From Roseovarius sp. (GTDB lineage Bacteria; Pseudomonadota; Alphaproteobacteria; Rhodobacterales; Rhodobacteraceae), in NCBI GenBank assembly GCA_021775255.1, contig JAJFIA010000003.1:173231-237230 (forward strand): 64,000 nt of DNA. The letters run 5' to 3'. The translations under genes and the position numbers were made by a program. Below are positions 9,637-18,701 of the stretch, piece after piece; the stretch's first letter is position 1; every line of letters begins with the position of its first letter. Under the pieces are notes generated by a model. It was not told where the DNA came from, did not search any database, and saw only the letters and a program-made list of their open reading frames with translations.

Positions 9637-9929
9637 CGGAACTTTTAAGCGATGCGGTGCGCAAGGCCACACTGGAGCCATTGCTGGCGAATGGCTGGGC
9701 GCTGGATCCTGCGCGCGATGCGATTGTGAAAACCTATGAATTCGCCAATTTTGCTGAGGCGATCGGGTGGATGATGCAGGCCGCGATCTGGGCTGAGAAA
9801 TGGCAGCATCATCCGGAATGGTGCAATGTTTACAATAAGGTAGAGGTTGTATTGACCACCCATGATGTGGGCGGGTTGAGCGCGCTTGATGTCAAGCTGG
9901 CGCGCAAACTGGATCATTTGGCGGGATAG
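9633..9929 (+). CDS. phhB: 4a-hydroxytetrahydrobiopterin dehydratase (pterin-4a-carbinolamine dehydratase)
   Basis: The enzyme dehydrates 4a-hydroxytetrahydropterin, recycling the pterin cofactor of aromatic amino acid hydroxylases. The PCD signature is present: the [12 protein letters not shown] helix near residue 35, then [16 protein letters not shown] near 54-70, which includes the catalytic histidine pair, then [16 protein letters not shown]. Length (98 residues) is standard. The GTG start overlaps the stop of the upstream acyltransferase (GTGA). No phenylalanine hydroxylase is in the window, so the partner may be elsewhere or the protein may serve molybdopterin/pterin repair. Confidence 0.88.
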   Translation: MTELLSDAVRKATLEPLLANGWALDPARDAIVKTYEFANFAEAIGWMMQAAIWAEKWQHHPEWCNVYNKVEVVLTTHDVGGLSALDVKLARKLDHLAG

Positions 9930-9942
9930 GGCCGCCCTATCC
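9924..9942. terminator. hairpin between convergent phhB and peroxiredoxin genes
   Basis: The arms ggatagg (9924-9930) and cctatcc (9936-9942) form a perfect seven-base stem with a five-base loop; the left arm includes the phhB stop codon. A partial copy of the CCTGA-loop palindromic repeat follows at about 9942-9958. There is no T-run, so it may end transcription only weakly. Confidence 0.4.
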
Positions 9943-9965
9943 CTGACCTGATCCGGGGGATCGCT

Positions 9966-10454
9966 TTATAATGCGGCCAACAATGCTTCACCGCTGGACA
10001 GCTCACAAACACCGGGGGCTTCTTCGATCTGCAAATGCGTGACAATGCCATCTTCCACCACCATCGCGTAGCGCTTTGAGCGGTCTATCAGGCCCGCAGG
10101 GGGGGCGGAAAATTCCATGCCGATTGATTTGGTGAAGGACGCATCTGCGTCAGCCATCATGGTGAGGCCTGCCGCGGTGGCCCCGGTTGCCTCGCCCCAG
10201 GATTTCATCACGAAAGGATCATTGACACTGATACAGATGATCTCATCCATGCCTTTGTTATCAAACCCGCCTTTGGTGCGGATGAAGCTGGGAACATGGG
10301 CGGAATGGCAGGTGGGCGTATAGGCGCCGGGAACGGCAAAGATAACCACTTTGCGGCCTTTGAGCCTATCGTTCAGGGAAATCTCTTCGGGGCCGTTATC
10401 GCCGATTTGGGTGAGGCTGGCCTGGGGGATTTTGTCGCCCTTGGATAAAGTCAT
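9966..10454 (-). CDS. peroxiredoxin of the Prx5 (AhpC/TSA-like) type
   Basis: This thiol peroxidase reduces hydrogen peroxide and organic hydroperoxides. With the start at 10454 (MTLSKGDKIP) it has 162 residues. The peroxidatic site reads PGAYTPTCH with Cys49. A second cysteine, Cys150 in EAPGVCEL, sits where Prx5 proteins carry the resolving cysteine, so an intramolecular disulfide mechanism is plausible; Cys74 is also present. An upstream in-frame ATG at 10484 would add ten residues and is less likely. It is divergent from the flavoprotein reductase at 10543, which could share redox control. Confidence 0.88.
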   Translation of the reverse strand: MTLSKGDKIPQASLTQIGDNGPEEISLNDRLKGRKVVIFAVPGAYTPTCHSAHVPSFIRTKGGFDNKGMDEIICISVNDPFVMKSWGEATGATAAGLTMMADADASFTKSIGMEFSAPPAGLIDRSKRYAMVVEDGIVTHLQIEEAPGVCELSSGEALLAAL

Positions 10455-10542
10455 TGTCGCATCCGATCTGTAATTCGTGTTCATTTCTGATGTAGATATA
10501 GTGTGATATGGCGGCGCTGGCGATAGGAATCAGGAGTTTTGA

Positions 10543-11754
10543 ATGACAAAAGTTGTTGTGATCGGGGCCGGGCAGGCGGGATCGTCTTTGGTGGCGAAAT
10601 TGCGCAATGAAGGCTTTGACGGCGAGATCACCCTGATTGGTGAAGAACCGGTGCCGCCCTATCAGCGGCCGCCCTTGTCAAAGAAATATCTGTTGGGGGA
10701 AATGGCGCTTGAGCGGCTCTATCTGAGGCCGGAAATATTCTATGAAGACAATGGTATAGAGTTGCGGCTTGGGGAAGAAGTGACAGCGGTTGAGCGGGCT
10801 GAGAAACATGTGATCGCCGGGGGGAAGCGGATTGACTATGATCATCTTGTGCTGACCACCGGATCGGTGCCGCGGCGCTTGCCTGCGAATATTGGCGGTG
10901 CGCTTGAGGGGGTGTTTGTGGTGCGCGATCTGAGGGATGTCGATGCCATGGCCCCGGGGTTCAGGGATGGCGCGCGGGTGCTGATTGTCGGCGGCGGCTA
11001 TATCGGGCTTGAAGCGGCAGCGGTGGCGGCCAAGAAAGGCCTGAATGTGACGCTTGTAGAGATGGCCGAGCGCATATTGCAGCGGGTGGCCGCCCCGGAA
11101 ACATCGAATTATTTCCGCGCGTTACATCAGGAGCACGGGGTTGATATTCGCGAAGGCGTGGGCCTTGATCATCTCATGGGTGAGGGCCGGGTAAGCGGTG
11201 CGAAGCTGACCGATGGCAGCGAATTGCAGGTTGATTTTGTCATCGTCGGCGTGGGAATCATGCCCGCGACGGCTTTGGCGGAACAGGCCGGGCTGGAGAT
11301 TGAAAACGGTATTAAAACCAATGCGCTGGGCCAAACCAGCGATCCCGCCATCTGGGCCGCGGGCGATTGTGCGTCCTTCCCGCATGAGGGCGGGCGGCTG
11401 CGGCTTGAATCGGTGCCCAATGCGATTGATATGGCGGAATGTGTCGCCGAAAATATACTTGGGGCGTCAAAGGCTTATGTGCCGCAGCCGTGGTTCTGGT
11501 CGGATCAGTATGATGTGAAGCTGCAAATCGCCGGGCTGGGCACAGGTTATAACCGGATCATCACCCGGCCGGGCGACCGGGAGGGAAGCGTATCCTATTG
11601 GTATTACTCGGATAACCGGCTTTTGGCGGTGGACGCGATGAATGATCCGCGCGCCTATATGGTGGGCAAACGGCTGATTGATGGCGGCAAATCGCCTGAT
11701 CCGGAGATGATTGCCGATCCGCAAGCCGATCTGAAAGAGCTGCTGAAAGCATGA
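10543..11754 (+). CDS. NAD(P)H-dependent FAD ferredoxin/rubredoxin reductase-like oxidoreductase
   Basis: This is a flavoprotein of the pyridine nucleotide-disulfide oxidoreductase superfamily, closest in layout to putidaredoxin, ferredoxin and rubredoxin reductases. It has an FAD-binding GAGQAGSS at the N-terminus, LTTGSVPRRLP near residue 105, the NADH-binding VGGGYIGLEAA near 147 and the second FAD contact WAAGDCASFP near 270. It has no redox-active CxxC pair, so it should pass electrons to a separate ferredoxin. No ferredoxin or P450 lies next to it. It overlaps rsmD by 4 bases. Confidence 0.85.
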   Translation: MTKVVVIGAGQAGSSLVAKLRNEGFDGEITLIGEEPVPPYQRPPLSKKYLLGEMALERLYLRPEIFYEDNGIELRLGEEVTAVERAEKHVIAGGKRIDYDHLVLTTGSVPRRLPANIGGALEGVFVVRDLRDVDAMAPGFRDGARVLIVGGGYIGLEAAAVAAKKGLNVTLVEMAERILQRVAAPETSNYFRALHQEHGVDIREGVGLDHLMGEGRVSGAKLTDGSELQVDFVIVGVGIMPATALAEQAGLEIENGIKTNALGQTSDPAIWAAGDCASFPHEGGRLRLESVPNAIDMAECVAENILGASKAYVPQPWFWSDQYDVKLQIAGLGTGYNRIITRPGDREGSVSYWYYSDNRLLAVDAMNDPRAYMVGKRLIDGGKSPDPEMIADPQADLKELLKA

Positions 11755-12305
11755 GGATCATAGGCGGGCGTAATCGCGGGCGGGCCTTGGCAAATGTTGG
11801 CAAGGGCGATGTGGCGGCGCATTTGCGGCCCACCTCGGACCGGGTAAGAGAGAGCCTTTTCAATGTGTTGGCCAATGGGTACGGCGATCCCTGCACTGGG
11901 GCAAGGGTGCTGGATTTATTTGCCGGAACCGGGGCTTTGGGGCTTGAGGCGCTGTCACGCGGCGCGGAATTTGCGGGCTTTGTTGAAAGCGGGCGCAAGG
12001 CGCAGGCATTGCTGGCGCAGAATATTTCCCTATGCCGGGCCGGGGCGCAGACAAAGGTTTACCGTCAGGATGCAAGATTTCTGGGGCACAATCCGGGGCT
12101 GGCATATGATCTTGTTTTCCTCGATCCGCCTTATGGCAAGGGCCTGGGGGAAACGGCCATGGGGATAGCATTGAAAGGCGGATGGATTGCGGAGGATGCC
12201 TTGATTGTCTGGGAAGAAAATACGCTGATCAATGTGCCGGTCGGGCTGCATCTGATCGAGGCGCGCTCATATGGCGGGACGGTGATTTCGTTTTTGGAAA
12301 AATGA
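11751..12305 (+). CDS. rsmD: 16S rRNA (guanine(966)-N(2))-methyltransferase
   Basis: RsmD methylates G966 of 16S rRNA in the small subunit using S-adenosylmethionine. The protein starts MRIIGGRNRGRAL, typical of the family, and has the SAM-binding LDLFAGTGALGLEAL near residue 50 and the catalytic DPPYGKG near 125. Length (184 residues) is usual. The ATG overlaps the stop of the upstream flavoprotein (ATGA). The 60 bases to the convergent ubiH-like gene hold no clear terminator. Confidence 0.92.
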   Translation: MRIIGGRNRGRALANVGKGDVAAHLRPTSDRVRESLFNVLANGYGDPCTGARVLDLFAGTGALGLEALSRGAEFAGFVESGRKAQALLAQNISLCRAGAQTKVYRQDARFLGHNPGLAYDLVFLDPPYGKGLGETAMGIALKGGWIAEDALIVWEENTLINVPVGLHLIEARSYGGTVISFLEK

Positions 12306-12365
12306 ATGCCGATTTATGCGCTGAGTGTCGCGAGGCAGTCACGTAAGGAACTGATGAGCAGCTTG

Positions 12366-13583
12366 TCAGCCGCGCATCAGGGCGGGCAGATCGCCGGTGA
12401 GGCCGGCGGCCTCGCGGATGAATTTGCGCCTGAGCGAGGGCAGGGCGTTGATTGCGCCCATGCCCAGATCGCGGCCTAGGCGCAGCAAGGGATTATCGTT
12501 TGAAAACAAACGGTTGGTAAGATCTGTGGCCAGCGCAAGCGTGGCAGTATCAAACCGGCGCCATTGCTGATAGCGGGCCAGCACATCCGGCGCGGCAATG
12601 TCTTCGCCGCGCCGGGCAGCATCGGATATCACCTGCGCCAATGCGCCGACATCGCGCAGGCCCGCGTTCAGGCCCTGGCCGGCGATGGGGTGCATCCCGT
12701 GGGCCGCGTCGCCAATCAGCGCAAGCCGGTCAGCGATGAAACTGTTGGCAATGGTCAGATCAAGCGGATAGGTGAAGCGTTTGCCCCTGAGCTTGATTGC
12801 CCCCAGAAAATCGCCAAAGCGGGGGCGTAAGACCTGCATGAAATCAGCGTGTGAAAGTGCTGCAAACCGGGCGGCGGTTGCGTGGGTTTCGCTCCAGACG
12901 ATCGAGCTCAGATTGCCGGGCAGGGGCAGGATGGCCAGGGGCCCCGGCGGCATGAAAAACTGATGCGCGATGCCGTGATGCGGCTTTGCGTGTTCAATCG
13001 CGCAGACCAGCGCGGTCTGGCCATAATCCCAGCCCATGCGCTTGATGCCCGCGCGGGTGGCGGTGCCGGATTTGCGGCCATCCGAGCCGATCATCAGCTT
13101 TCCCGACAGGGTTTTGCCCGAGGCAAGGGTGAGTGTCACGCCCGCCGCCTGTGCGCTTTGCCCCACTACGGTTTCGCCGGACAGGTGATTGATCATGGGC
13201 GTGTCGGCCATGGCCTGCATGAAGGCGCGGCGCAGGTAGCGGTCCTCACACATGTGGCCCATCGGGCCTTCTTCGATTTCGGCGTGATCAAAATGCATGA
13301 AAAACGGTGACGGCCCTTCCCCGGCGCGGCCATCGGTGACCTTGATCTCAAGCATCGGCTGGGCGTGTTTTTCAACCCGGTCCCAGATGCCGATGGCCCT
13401 GAGCAGACGCACCGACGACAGCGCCAGAGCATAAGAGCGCCCGTCAAAGGCCGCGTTCTTGCGGATGGCTTCCGGGAGCGCGTCAATCACCGTGACACTA
13501 TGGCCGGAATTGGCCAGGGCCAAAGCCATCGCCGGACCATTGAGCCCGCCGCCGATGATGAGGATGTCGCTGTCATTTGCCAT
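12366..13583 (-). CDS. ubiH: UbiH/UbiF/COQ6-family FAD-dependent hydroxylase
   Basis: These flavin monooxygenases hydroxylate the ring during ubiquinone synthesis. The N-terminal dinucleotide fold reads LIIGGGLNGPAMALALA, the family motif GSDGRKS lies near residue 158, and the second FAD motif ALIGDAAHGMHPIAGQGLN lies near 275. The start at 13583 (MANDSDI) gives the standard N-terminus; twelve extra in-frame residues upstream look like shadow sequence. Which ring position it uses (UbiH, UbiF, UbiI or UbiL) cannot be told from sequence alone. It is divergent from the amidase at 13669. Confidence 0.85.
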   Translation of the reverse strand: MANDSDILIIGGGLNGPAMALALANSGHSVTVIDALPEAIRKNAAFDGRSYALALSSVRLLRAIGIWDRVEKHAQPMLEIKVTDGRAGEGPSPFFMHFDHAEIEEGPMGHMCEDRYLRRAFMQAMADTPMINHLSGETVVGQSAQAAGVTLTLASGKTLSGKLMIGSDGRKSGTATRAGIKRMGWDYGQTALVCAIEHAKPHHGIAHQFFMPPGPLAILPLPGNLSSIVWSETHATAARFAALSHADFMQVLRPRFGDFLGAIKLRGKRFTYPLDLTIANSFIADRLALIGDAAHGMHPIAGQGLNAGLRDVGALAQVISDAARRGEDIAAPDVLARYQQWRRFDTATLALATDLTNRLFSNDNPLLRLGRDLGMGAINALPSLRRKFIREAAGLTGDLPALMRG

Positions 13584-13668
13584 GTGGATCAATAACGGCA
13601 GAAAGGTGGGATTGTCCATGCGCCCCGGTGTCGCTAGGCTTGGGCGAAATTATCGAAAGGTATACAAC

Positions 13669-14997
13669 ATGCGGGACTGGTTATGGATGAGCGCGGGCGA
13701 TCTGGGCCGGGGGATTGGCGCAGGCGAAATTGATCCGCTGGCCTTGGCACAGGCTTATCTTGAAGCGATTGACGCCCATCCCGCGCATGACAGGATATAT
13801 TCCGTTGTAACGGCAGAGCGGGCGCTGGCCGAGGCGGGCGCGGCAGGCGCGCGGGCCAAGGCGGGGCAGCGGCTGGGGCCGCTTGACGGTGTGCCGGTCA
13901 GTTGGAAGGATTTGTATGACAGCGCGGGCGTCGCAACCGAGGCCGGGTCGGCCCTGTTGAAAGGCCGGGTGCCGGATCGTGATGCAAGGGTTTTGCAGGC
14001 GGCAACGCAGGCCGGATTGGTGTGTCTGGGCAAGACCCATATGAGCGAGCTGGCGTTTTCCGGGCTGGGGCTCAATCCGGTCACCGAAACGCCGCCTTGT
14101 GTGAATGATGCGGGCGCGGTGCCGGGGGGGTCATCCTCGGGTGCGGCGGCGAGCGTGGCGTTTGGGCTGGCGGCCTGCGGTATCGGCTCAGACACCGGCG
14201 GATCGGTGCGGATACCCTCGGCATGGAACGATCTGGTGGGGCTGAAAACCACCGCCGGGCGGGTGTCTTTGCAAGGCGTGGTGCCGCTTTGCGCGCGGTT
14301 TGACACCGTAGGCCCGCTGGCGCGAAATGTGGAAGATTGTGCGCTGATGCTGGCCGCTTTGGAAGGCGGCAAAGCGGCGGATTTGCGCGGCGCATCGCTT
14401 AAGGATGTGCGGTTTGCGGCATTGCAGAATGTGGTGCTGGAGGATGTGCGCGGCGCTCCGATGGCGGGTTATCGCAGCGCGGTTGAGCGGTTGCGCGCGG
14501 CCGGGGCACTGGTTGAAAACATTGAAGCACCGGAAGTGACCGAGGCCATGACGATGTCAGGAATTCTTTATACATCAGAGGCTTATGGCACATGGGGGGA
14601 ATTAATCGAGGCCAGCCCCGAGAAGATGTTCGCGCCAATACTTGAGCGGTTCCGCAGCGGCAAGGATTTCAGGGCCGCCGATTATGTGGCCGCCTGGCAA
14701 CGGCTGGAGGCGCTGCGCGCGGATTGGAATGCGCGGGTGGCGGGCTATGATGCGGTGCTGATGCCAAGCGCGCCGATCTTGCCACCCAATCTTGAGCGGC
14801 TGATGAAGTACGCGGATTATTACACAACGGAAAACCTGCTGGCGCTGCGCAACACGCGGGTGGGCAACCTGATGGGGCTGAGTGTGATGACCCTGCCCAC
14901 CGGCGTGCCAAGCTGCGGCATCATGCTATGCGGCAAACCTTACGGCGAAGAGCGGCTGTTGCGGGTGGCAGCAGCGGCGGAAGCGGCGCTGTCTTAG
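13669..14997 (+). CDS. amidase-signature family hydrolase
   Basis: This is an amidase-signature enzyme that hydrolyses a carboxamide with a Ser-cisSer-Lys triad. The lysine lies in PVSWKDLYD, the cis-serine in GGSSSGAAASVA, and the nucleophilic serine in GSDTGGSVRIPS. The start at 13669 (MRDWLW) follows GAAAGG; longer frames run back into the divergent ubiH-like gene and are not credible. At 442 residues it is close to GatA or allophanate hydrolase-type amidases, but no gatB or gatC is adjacent, so it is more likely a catabolic amidase of unknown substrate. Its stop overlaps the convergent cysQ stop. Confidence 0.85.
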   Translation: MRDWLWMSAGDLGRGIGAGEIDPLALAQAYLEAIDAHPAHDRIYSVVTAERALAEAGAAGARAKAGQRLGPLDGVPVSWKDLYDSAGVATEAGSALLKGRVPDRDARVLQAATQAGLVCLGKTHMSELAFSGLGLNPVTETPPCVNDAGAVPGGSSSGAAASVAFGLAACGIGSDTGGSVRIPSAWNDLVGLKTTAGRVSLQGVVPLCARFDTVGPLARNVEDCALMLAALEGGKAADLRGASLKDVRFAALQNVVLEDVRGAPMAGYRSAVERLRAAGALVENIEAPEVTEAMTMSGILYTSEAYGTWGELIEASPEKMFAPILERFRSGKDFRAADYVAAWQRLEALRADWNARVAGYDAVLMPSAPILPPNLERLMKYADYYTTENLLALRNTRVGNLMGLSVMTLPTGVPSCGIMLCGKPYGEERLLRVAAAAEAALS

Positions 14998-15770
14998 GGC
15001 CTCAGGGCCGAGACAACAGAGCGGTGCAAAACCGGGTTGGCGGCAATGATACCACTCACCTGCGGGGTGGGGTTGTTGAATTGCAGCCCTGCGCCGGTGC
15101 GATCCGAGGTGTGCGCCCCGGCTTCACGCAGGATCAGATCACCGGCGGCAATATCCCATTCCCATGTCGGGCGCAGGGTGAGCATGGCGTCAAACCGGCC
15201 CTCGGCCACAAGGCTGAGGCGATAGGCCAGTGAGGGGCGATAGACGCGGGAAACATCCGGCACCGGTCCGCGCCAGTTTTCCGCTGCAAATGTGGGTTTT
15301 GCGGCCAGAATGGAGGCGCCGGTGAGATTGTCGCGGCTGCCAGCACGGATTGGTGCGCCATTAAGATAAGCGCCCGCGCCCGCCGAGGCTGTATAGAGCT
15401 TGTCCAAAAGCGGCAGATAGATCACGGCGGCAGTGATGCTGCCATGCTCGGCGATGGCCAGGGCGTGCGCCCATGTTTTTGAACCCTCGATAAAGCTGCG
15501 GGTGCCATCAATGGGATCAATGATGAAGCTGCGGTCGTGCTCAAGGCGGGTTTTGTCATCCTCGGTTTCCTCCGACAGCCAGCCGTAATCAGGCCGCGCC
15601 GCGCGCAGGGTGGCTTGCAGCATTTCATTCACGGCCAGATCGGCCTCGGTCACCGGGCCTGCGCCATTGGATTTATCCCAGCGTTTGGCAACCGGGCCGG
15701 TGAAGCGGGTGGCAATCGTGCCGGCCTCGTGCGCGGCGCGGATCAAAAGGGCAAGATCAGTTTCCGGCAA
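14994..15770 (-). CDS. cysQ: 3'(2'),5'-bisphosphate nucleotidase, CysQ-like inositol monophosphatase family
   Basis: CysQ removes the 3' phosphate from PAP, a by-product of sulfate assimilation. The metal-binding motifs of the inositol-monophosphatase superfamily are complete: WLSEETEDD near residue 65 and IDPIDGTRSF near 83, then WEWDIAAGDLILREAG near 203. Length (258 residues) fits CysQ better than SuhB. The start lies inside the 3' end of pmbA, an overlap of about 14 bases, so the two are likely co-transcribed. Confidence 0.85.
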   Translation of the reverse strand: MPETDLALLIRAAHEAGTIATRFTGPVAKRWDKSNGAGPVTEADLAVNEMLQATLRAARPDYGWLSEETEDDKTRLEHDRSFIIDPIDGTRSFIEGSKTWAHALAIAEHGSITAAVIYLPLLDKLYTASAGAGAYLNGAPIRAGSRDNLTGASILAAKPTFAAENWRGPVPDVSRVYRPSLAYRLSLVAEGRFDAMLTLRPTWEWDIAAGDLILREAGAHTSDRTGAGLQFNNPTPQVSGIIAANPVLHRSVVSALRP

Positions 15771-17103
15771 GGGTCATCCCTTCGATCAACAGCGAGGGCA
15801 CCACGGTTGAAAGATGCGCGCGGGCGTCATTGGCGGGGATCATATGGCGCAGCATCAGTGGCAAAGAGCCCGCGATGGTGCATTCATTGACCGGATATTG
15901 CAGCGCGCCGTTTTCAACCCAAAAGCCGCTGGCCCCTCGGGAATAATCGCCGGTGTTGGGGTTGATGGTCGCGCCGATCAGCGAGGTGACCAACAGGCCG
16001 GTGCCCATATCCGCCAGAAGATCGTCACGGGTTTTATCGCCCTGGGTCAGGGCAATGTTCCATGTGCCCGGGGAGGGCGGCGAGGAAAGCCCGCGCTTGG
16101 CGTTGCCGGTCGAGGCCATGCCAAGCTTGCGCCCGGTGGCCAGATCAAGGGTCCAGCCGGTGAGGGTGCCGTGATCCACGATCGCGCGGCGGGCGGTGGG
16201 CAGGCCTTCGGCGTCAAACGGGCGCGAGCCGGAGATGCGGCGGCGGTACGGGTCTTCGATGATTGAAAGTGCCTCGGGCAGAACCTGCGCGCCAAGCCTG
16301 TCGCGTAGCCATGACGCGCCGCGTGCGATTGCCCCGCCGTTCACCGCCCCCAGAAGCGCGCCGATCAGTGAGGGTGCGATGCGCTCGTCAAACAGCACCG
16401 GGTAGGTGCCGGTGGGTGGTTTGCGCGCGCCAAGGCGCTCGACCGCGCGGGCGGCGGCGCGGCTGCCGATGTCATCGGCGTTGCGCATGTCGGATTTGAA
16501 AATGCGGCTGTCGCTGTCATAATCGCGCTCCATCCCCGTGCCGGTGCCTGCGATGGCAACGCAAGACAGGCTGTATCCGGTGCGGGCATAACCGCCGGAA
16601 AAGCCGTTACTGGCAGCCAGATGAACCACGTTTTGGCTGTATCCCGCAGTGGCGGATTGCACCTGCAAGATGCCTTTTACAGCAAGGGCGGCGGCCTCGG
16701 CGGCCTCGGCATCCTGTTGCAGATCTTTGGGCGATGGCTCGGTGCGGGGATCAGCAAGCTCAAGCGCGTTGATATCCCATTCCCGAGCAAGCTGATCCGG
16801 TTCGGCAAGGCCGATATGGGGATCATCCGGCGCAACGCGGGCCATGGCGACGGCGCGTTCGGCCAAAGCGGTAAGGGTTTCGGGGCGGGTATCGGAGGCC
16901 GAGACATTGGCCTGCCGCTGACCCAGAAGAACCCGCAGGCCGATGTCCACGCCCTCGGATCGTTCGGCCTGTTCCAGGGTGCCGGCACGCACGCCGATGG
17001 AAAGCGAGGTGCCGGCAACGGCCATGGCATCGGCGGCCCCGGCCCCGGCTTTTTGCGCCGCCTCAAGCAAGGCGTTTGTCAGCTTTTGCAGATCGGGTGT
17101 GAT
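15757..17103 (-). CDS. pmbA: PmbA/TldE-family metallopeptidase, apparent ATC start
   Basis: PmbA (TldE) partners TldD in a cytoplasmic metalloprotease that processes peptides such as microcin precursors and degrades unfolded peptides. Family sequence is clear: SEGVDIGLRVLLGQRQANVS near residue 50 and the C-terminal GLLVTSLIGATINPNTGDYSRGASGFWVENG. TldE lacks the zinc motif, and none is seen. No ATG, GTG or TTG opens the full domain. The ATC codon at 17103-17101 lies 7 bases after a perfect AAGGAGG and restores the N-terminus TPDLQKLTNALLEA. The first conventional start, a TTG at 17070, has no Shine-Dalgarno. Sequencing error in an ATG is the alternative. Confidence 0.8.
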   Translation of the reverse strand: MTPDLQKLTNALLEAAQKAGAGAADAMAVAGTSLSIGVRAGTLEQAERSEGVDIGLRVLLGQRQANVSASDTRPETLTALAERAVAMARVAPDDPHIGLAEPDQLAREWDINALELADPRTEPSPKDLQQDAEAAEAAALAVKGILQVQSATAGYSQNVVHLAASNGFSGGYARTGYSLSCVAIAGTGTGMERDYDSDSRIFKSDMRNADDIGSRAAARAVERLGARKPPTGTYPVLFDERIAPSLIGALLGAVNGGAIARGASWLRDRLGAQVLPEALSIIEDPYRRRISGSRPFDAEGLPTARRAIVDHGTLTGWTLDLATGRKLGMASTGNAKRGLSSPPSPGTWNIALTQGDKTRDDLLADMGTGLLVTSLIGATINPNTGDYSRGASGFWVENGALQYPVNECTIAGSLPLMLRHMIPANDARAHLSTVVPSLLIEGMTLAGN

Positions 17104-17267
17104 GGCGGCCCCTCCTTCATTTGCGCCAAGAGGTAGAGATTGATGTGCCGGGGCGCAAGCACATGTGCCGGGATTTTGATCTGGTCACGAGAGTTTGCCA
17201 AATCCGGCGAATTGTTTAATATGGCTCAGATATTGCACGAAAACGATTTTATGATCCGGAGATTATT

Positions 17268-18245
17268 ATGGCTGATTTTTCAATTGGTGTTTCCATGGGG
17301 CTGATGCGCAAAACCGCGCCATTCATTATCTTTCGCATGGCGGTCTATTTTGGCATCGCGGTGGCTTATGTTCTGGCCACCGGAACCGGTGCTGGCATTG
17401 GCTGGGGTGTGGGGGCAATCGGCACGGATAATTTTCAGGCCTCGGCGACAATGTGGGGCGGCGGGCTTGGCTTTGCGCTTACTGCCGGAGTGATTTATTT
17501 CCTGCGCGAATACATCCTTTATATGGTCAAGGCCGGGCATATCGCGGTGATGGTTGAACTGCTGGAGGGCCGTGAATTGCCCGGCGGCCGTGGCCAGATC
17601 AGCTATGCTCAGGCGATGGTGAAAGAACGCTTTGTGCAATCGTCGGTTCTGTTTGGCATTGATCAACTGGTCAAGGGCGTGGTGCGGGCGATTACCGGGA
17701 TCATTCAGGGCATCGCCTCATTCCTGCCGATCCCGGGGCTGGATAAATTCATGAGCGTGGTGCGGGCGTTTTTGCGGGTTGCGGTGGGCCTGATTGATGA
17801 GGTGATCCTGGCGCAGATTTTCCGCACCCGGTCTGAGAACCCATGGCAAACGGCGCGCGATTCGGTGGTGCTTTATGGCCAGAACGCCAAGCCGATGCTG
17901 ATCAATGCAGCATGGATCACCATCATCAGCTATGCGCTGGCGTTTGTGGTGTTTTTGCTCATGCTGGCACCTGCGGGGGCGGTTGTCTATCTGATCCCCG
18001 GCGCGTGGTCGGCGGGGAGTTTCATATTCGCCATATTGTTTGCCTGGGCCGCCAAGGTGGCGCTGATTGAGCCATTTGCCATTGCCTGCCTGCTGCAGGC
18101 CTATTTCAAGGTGACCGAAGGCCAGACGCCCAACCCGGAATGGGTTGATAAACTGGATAAGGCCTCGGCCAAATTTGGCAAGCTGGCGGAGAAGGCCACA
18201 AGCTGGGCCGGGGGTGGTGGCAAGGCAAAAGCCCCTAGCGTCTAG
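17268..18245 (+). CDS. conserved multi-pass membrane protein of unknown function
   Basis: I do not recognise a named family. Hydrophobic stretches suggest four to six membrane helices, at about residues 18-40, 60-85, 130-160, 212-240 and 245-280. A Gly-rich turn (TGTGAGIGWGVG) follows the first, and a soluble, Lys/Ala-rich C-terminal tail runs from ~295. The central region has amphipathic helices (RAITGIIQGIASFLPIPGLDKF). A strong AT-rich leader with GGAGAT precedes the ATG. It is divergent from pmbA and converges on the MerR regulator, overlapping its 3' end by 11 bases. Confidence 0.75.
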   Translation: MADFSIGVSMGLMRKTAPFIIFRMAVYFGIAVAYVLATGTGAGIGWGVGAIGTDNFQASATMWGGGLGFALTAGVIYFLREYILYMVKAGHIAVMVELLEGRELPGGRGQISYAQAMVKERFVQSSVLFGIDQLVKGVVRAITGIIQGIASFLPIPGLDKFMSVVRAFLRVAVGLIDEVILAQIFRTRSENPWQTARDSVVLYGQNAKPMLINAAWITIISYALAFVVFLLMLAPAGAVVYLIPGAWSAGSFIFAILFAWAAKVALIEPFAIACLLQAYFKVTEGQTPNPEWVDKLDKASAKFGKLAEKATSWAGGGGKAKAPSV

Positions 18246-18609
18246 AGAGTGATTTTTCCGTCTGGTCGCGCAGGGCTTTCAGCTCGGCCATGGCCTCATC
18301 AAGCTGCGTGCGCTGATCGGCAAGCTCGGTGAGCTGCCTGTCGGCAAGCTTGATCCAGTTTTGCATCTGTGCATCGGTGCCTTCATTTTCGTAAATCTGC
18401 AACCATTGGCGAATCTCCTCAAGCGCAAAGCCAAATTTGCGGCCGCGCAGGATGAGTGTCATGCGGGCGCATTCACGGGGTGTGTAGAACCGTGAACGCC
18501 CCTGCCGCTCGGGCTGCAACAGCTCGATATATTCGTAATAGCGCAGGGTGCGCGGCGTTACATCGAACTTGGCGCACATCTCCTTGAAAGACAGGTTTGT
18601 ATCAGACAT
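18235..18609 (-). CDS. MerR-family transcriptional regulator
   Basis: This is a small MerR-type DNA-binding protein. The winged helix-turn-helix lies at residues ~8-75 (FDVTPRTLRYYEYIELLQPERQGRSRFYT, shown in two parts: FDVTPRTLRYYEYIELL then QPERQGRSRFYT). A C-terminal coiled coil for dimerisation follows (DRQLTELADQRTQLDEA). It lacks a cysteine-rich metal-binding tail, so a metal effector is unlikely; relatives in Roseobacters sit by acyl-CoA and thioesterase genes. The start at 18609 is the only sensible one. It is divergent from two thioesterase genes, and an 18-bp dyad lies between them. Confidence 0.87.
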   Translation of the reverse strand: MSDTNLSFKEMCAKFDVTPRTLRYYEYIELLQPERQGRSRFYTPRECARMTLILRGRKFGFALEEIRQWLQIYENEGTDAQMQNWIKLADRQLTELADQRTQLDEAMAELKALRDQTEKSLSRR

Positions 18610-18669
18610 GAAGGGCCTCTCCCTGTTGGGCAGGGTAAATTCAACCGCGTTCAAGCGCAATAGTTGCCC

Positions 18670-18701
18670 TTGCAGATGCGCGCATTTGCGGCACATTATA
18701 G
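18670..18701 (+). promoter_or_regulatory. candidate MerR-type operator-promoter for the thioesterase pair
   Basis: A near-perfect dyad at 18672-18689 (left half gcagatgcg, right half cgcatttgc; 8 of 9 positions match) lies just after a TTGCAG at 18670 and before CATTAT/TATAGC around 18694-18703. A dyad filling the -35 to -10 spacer is the classic MerR arrangement. It faces the thioesterases and lies beside the regulator gene. No experimental or comparative support. Confidence 0.4.
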
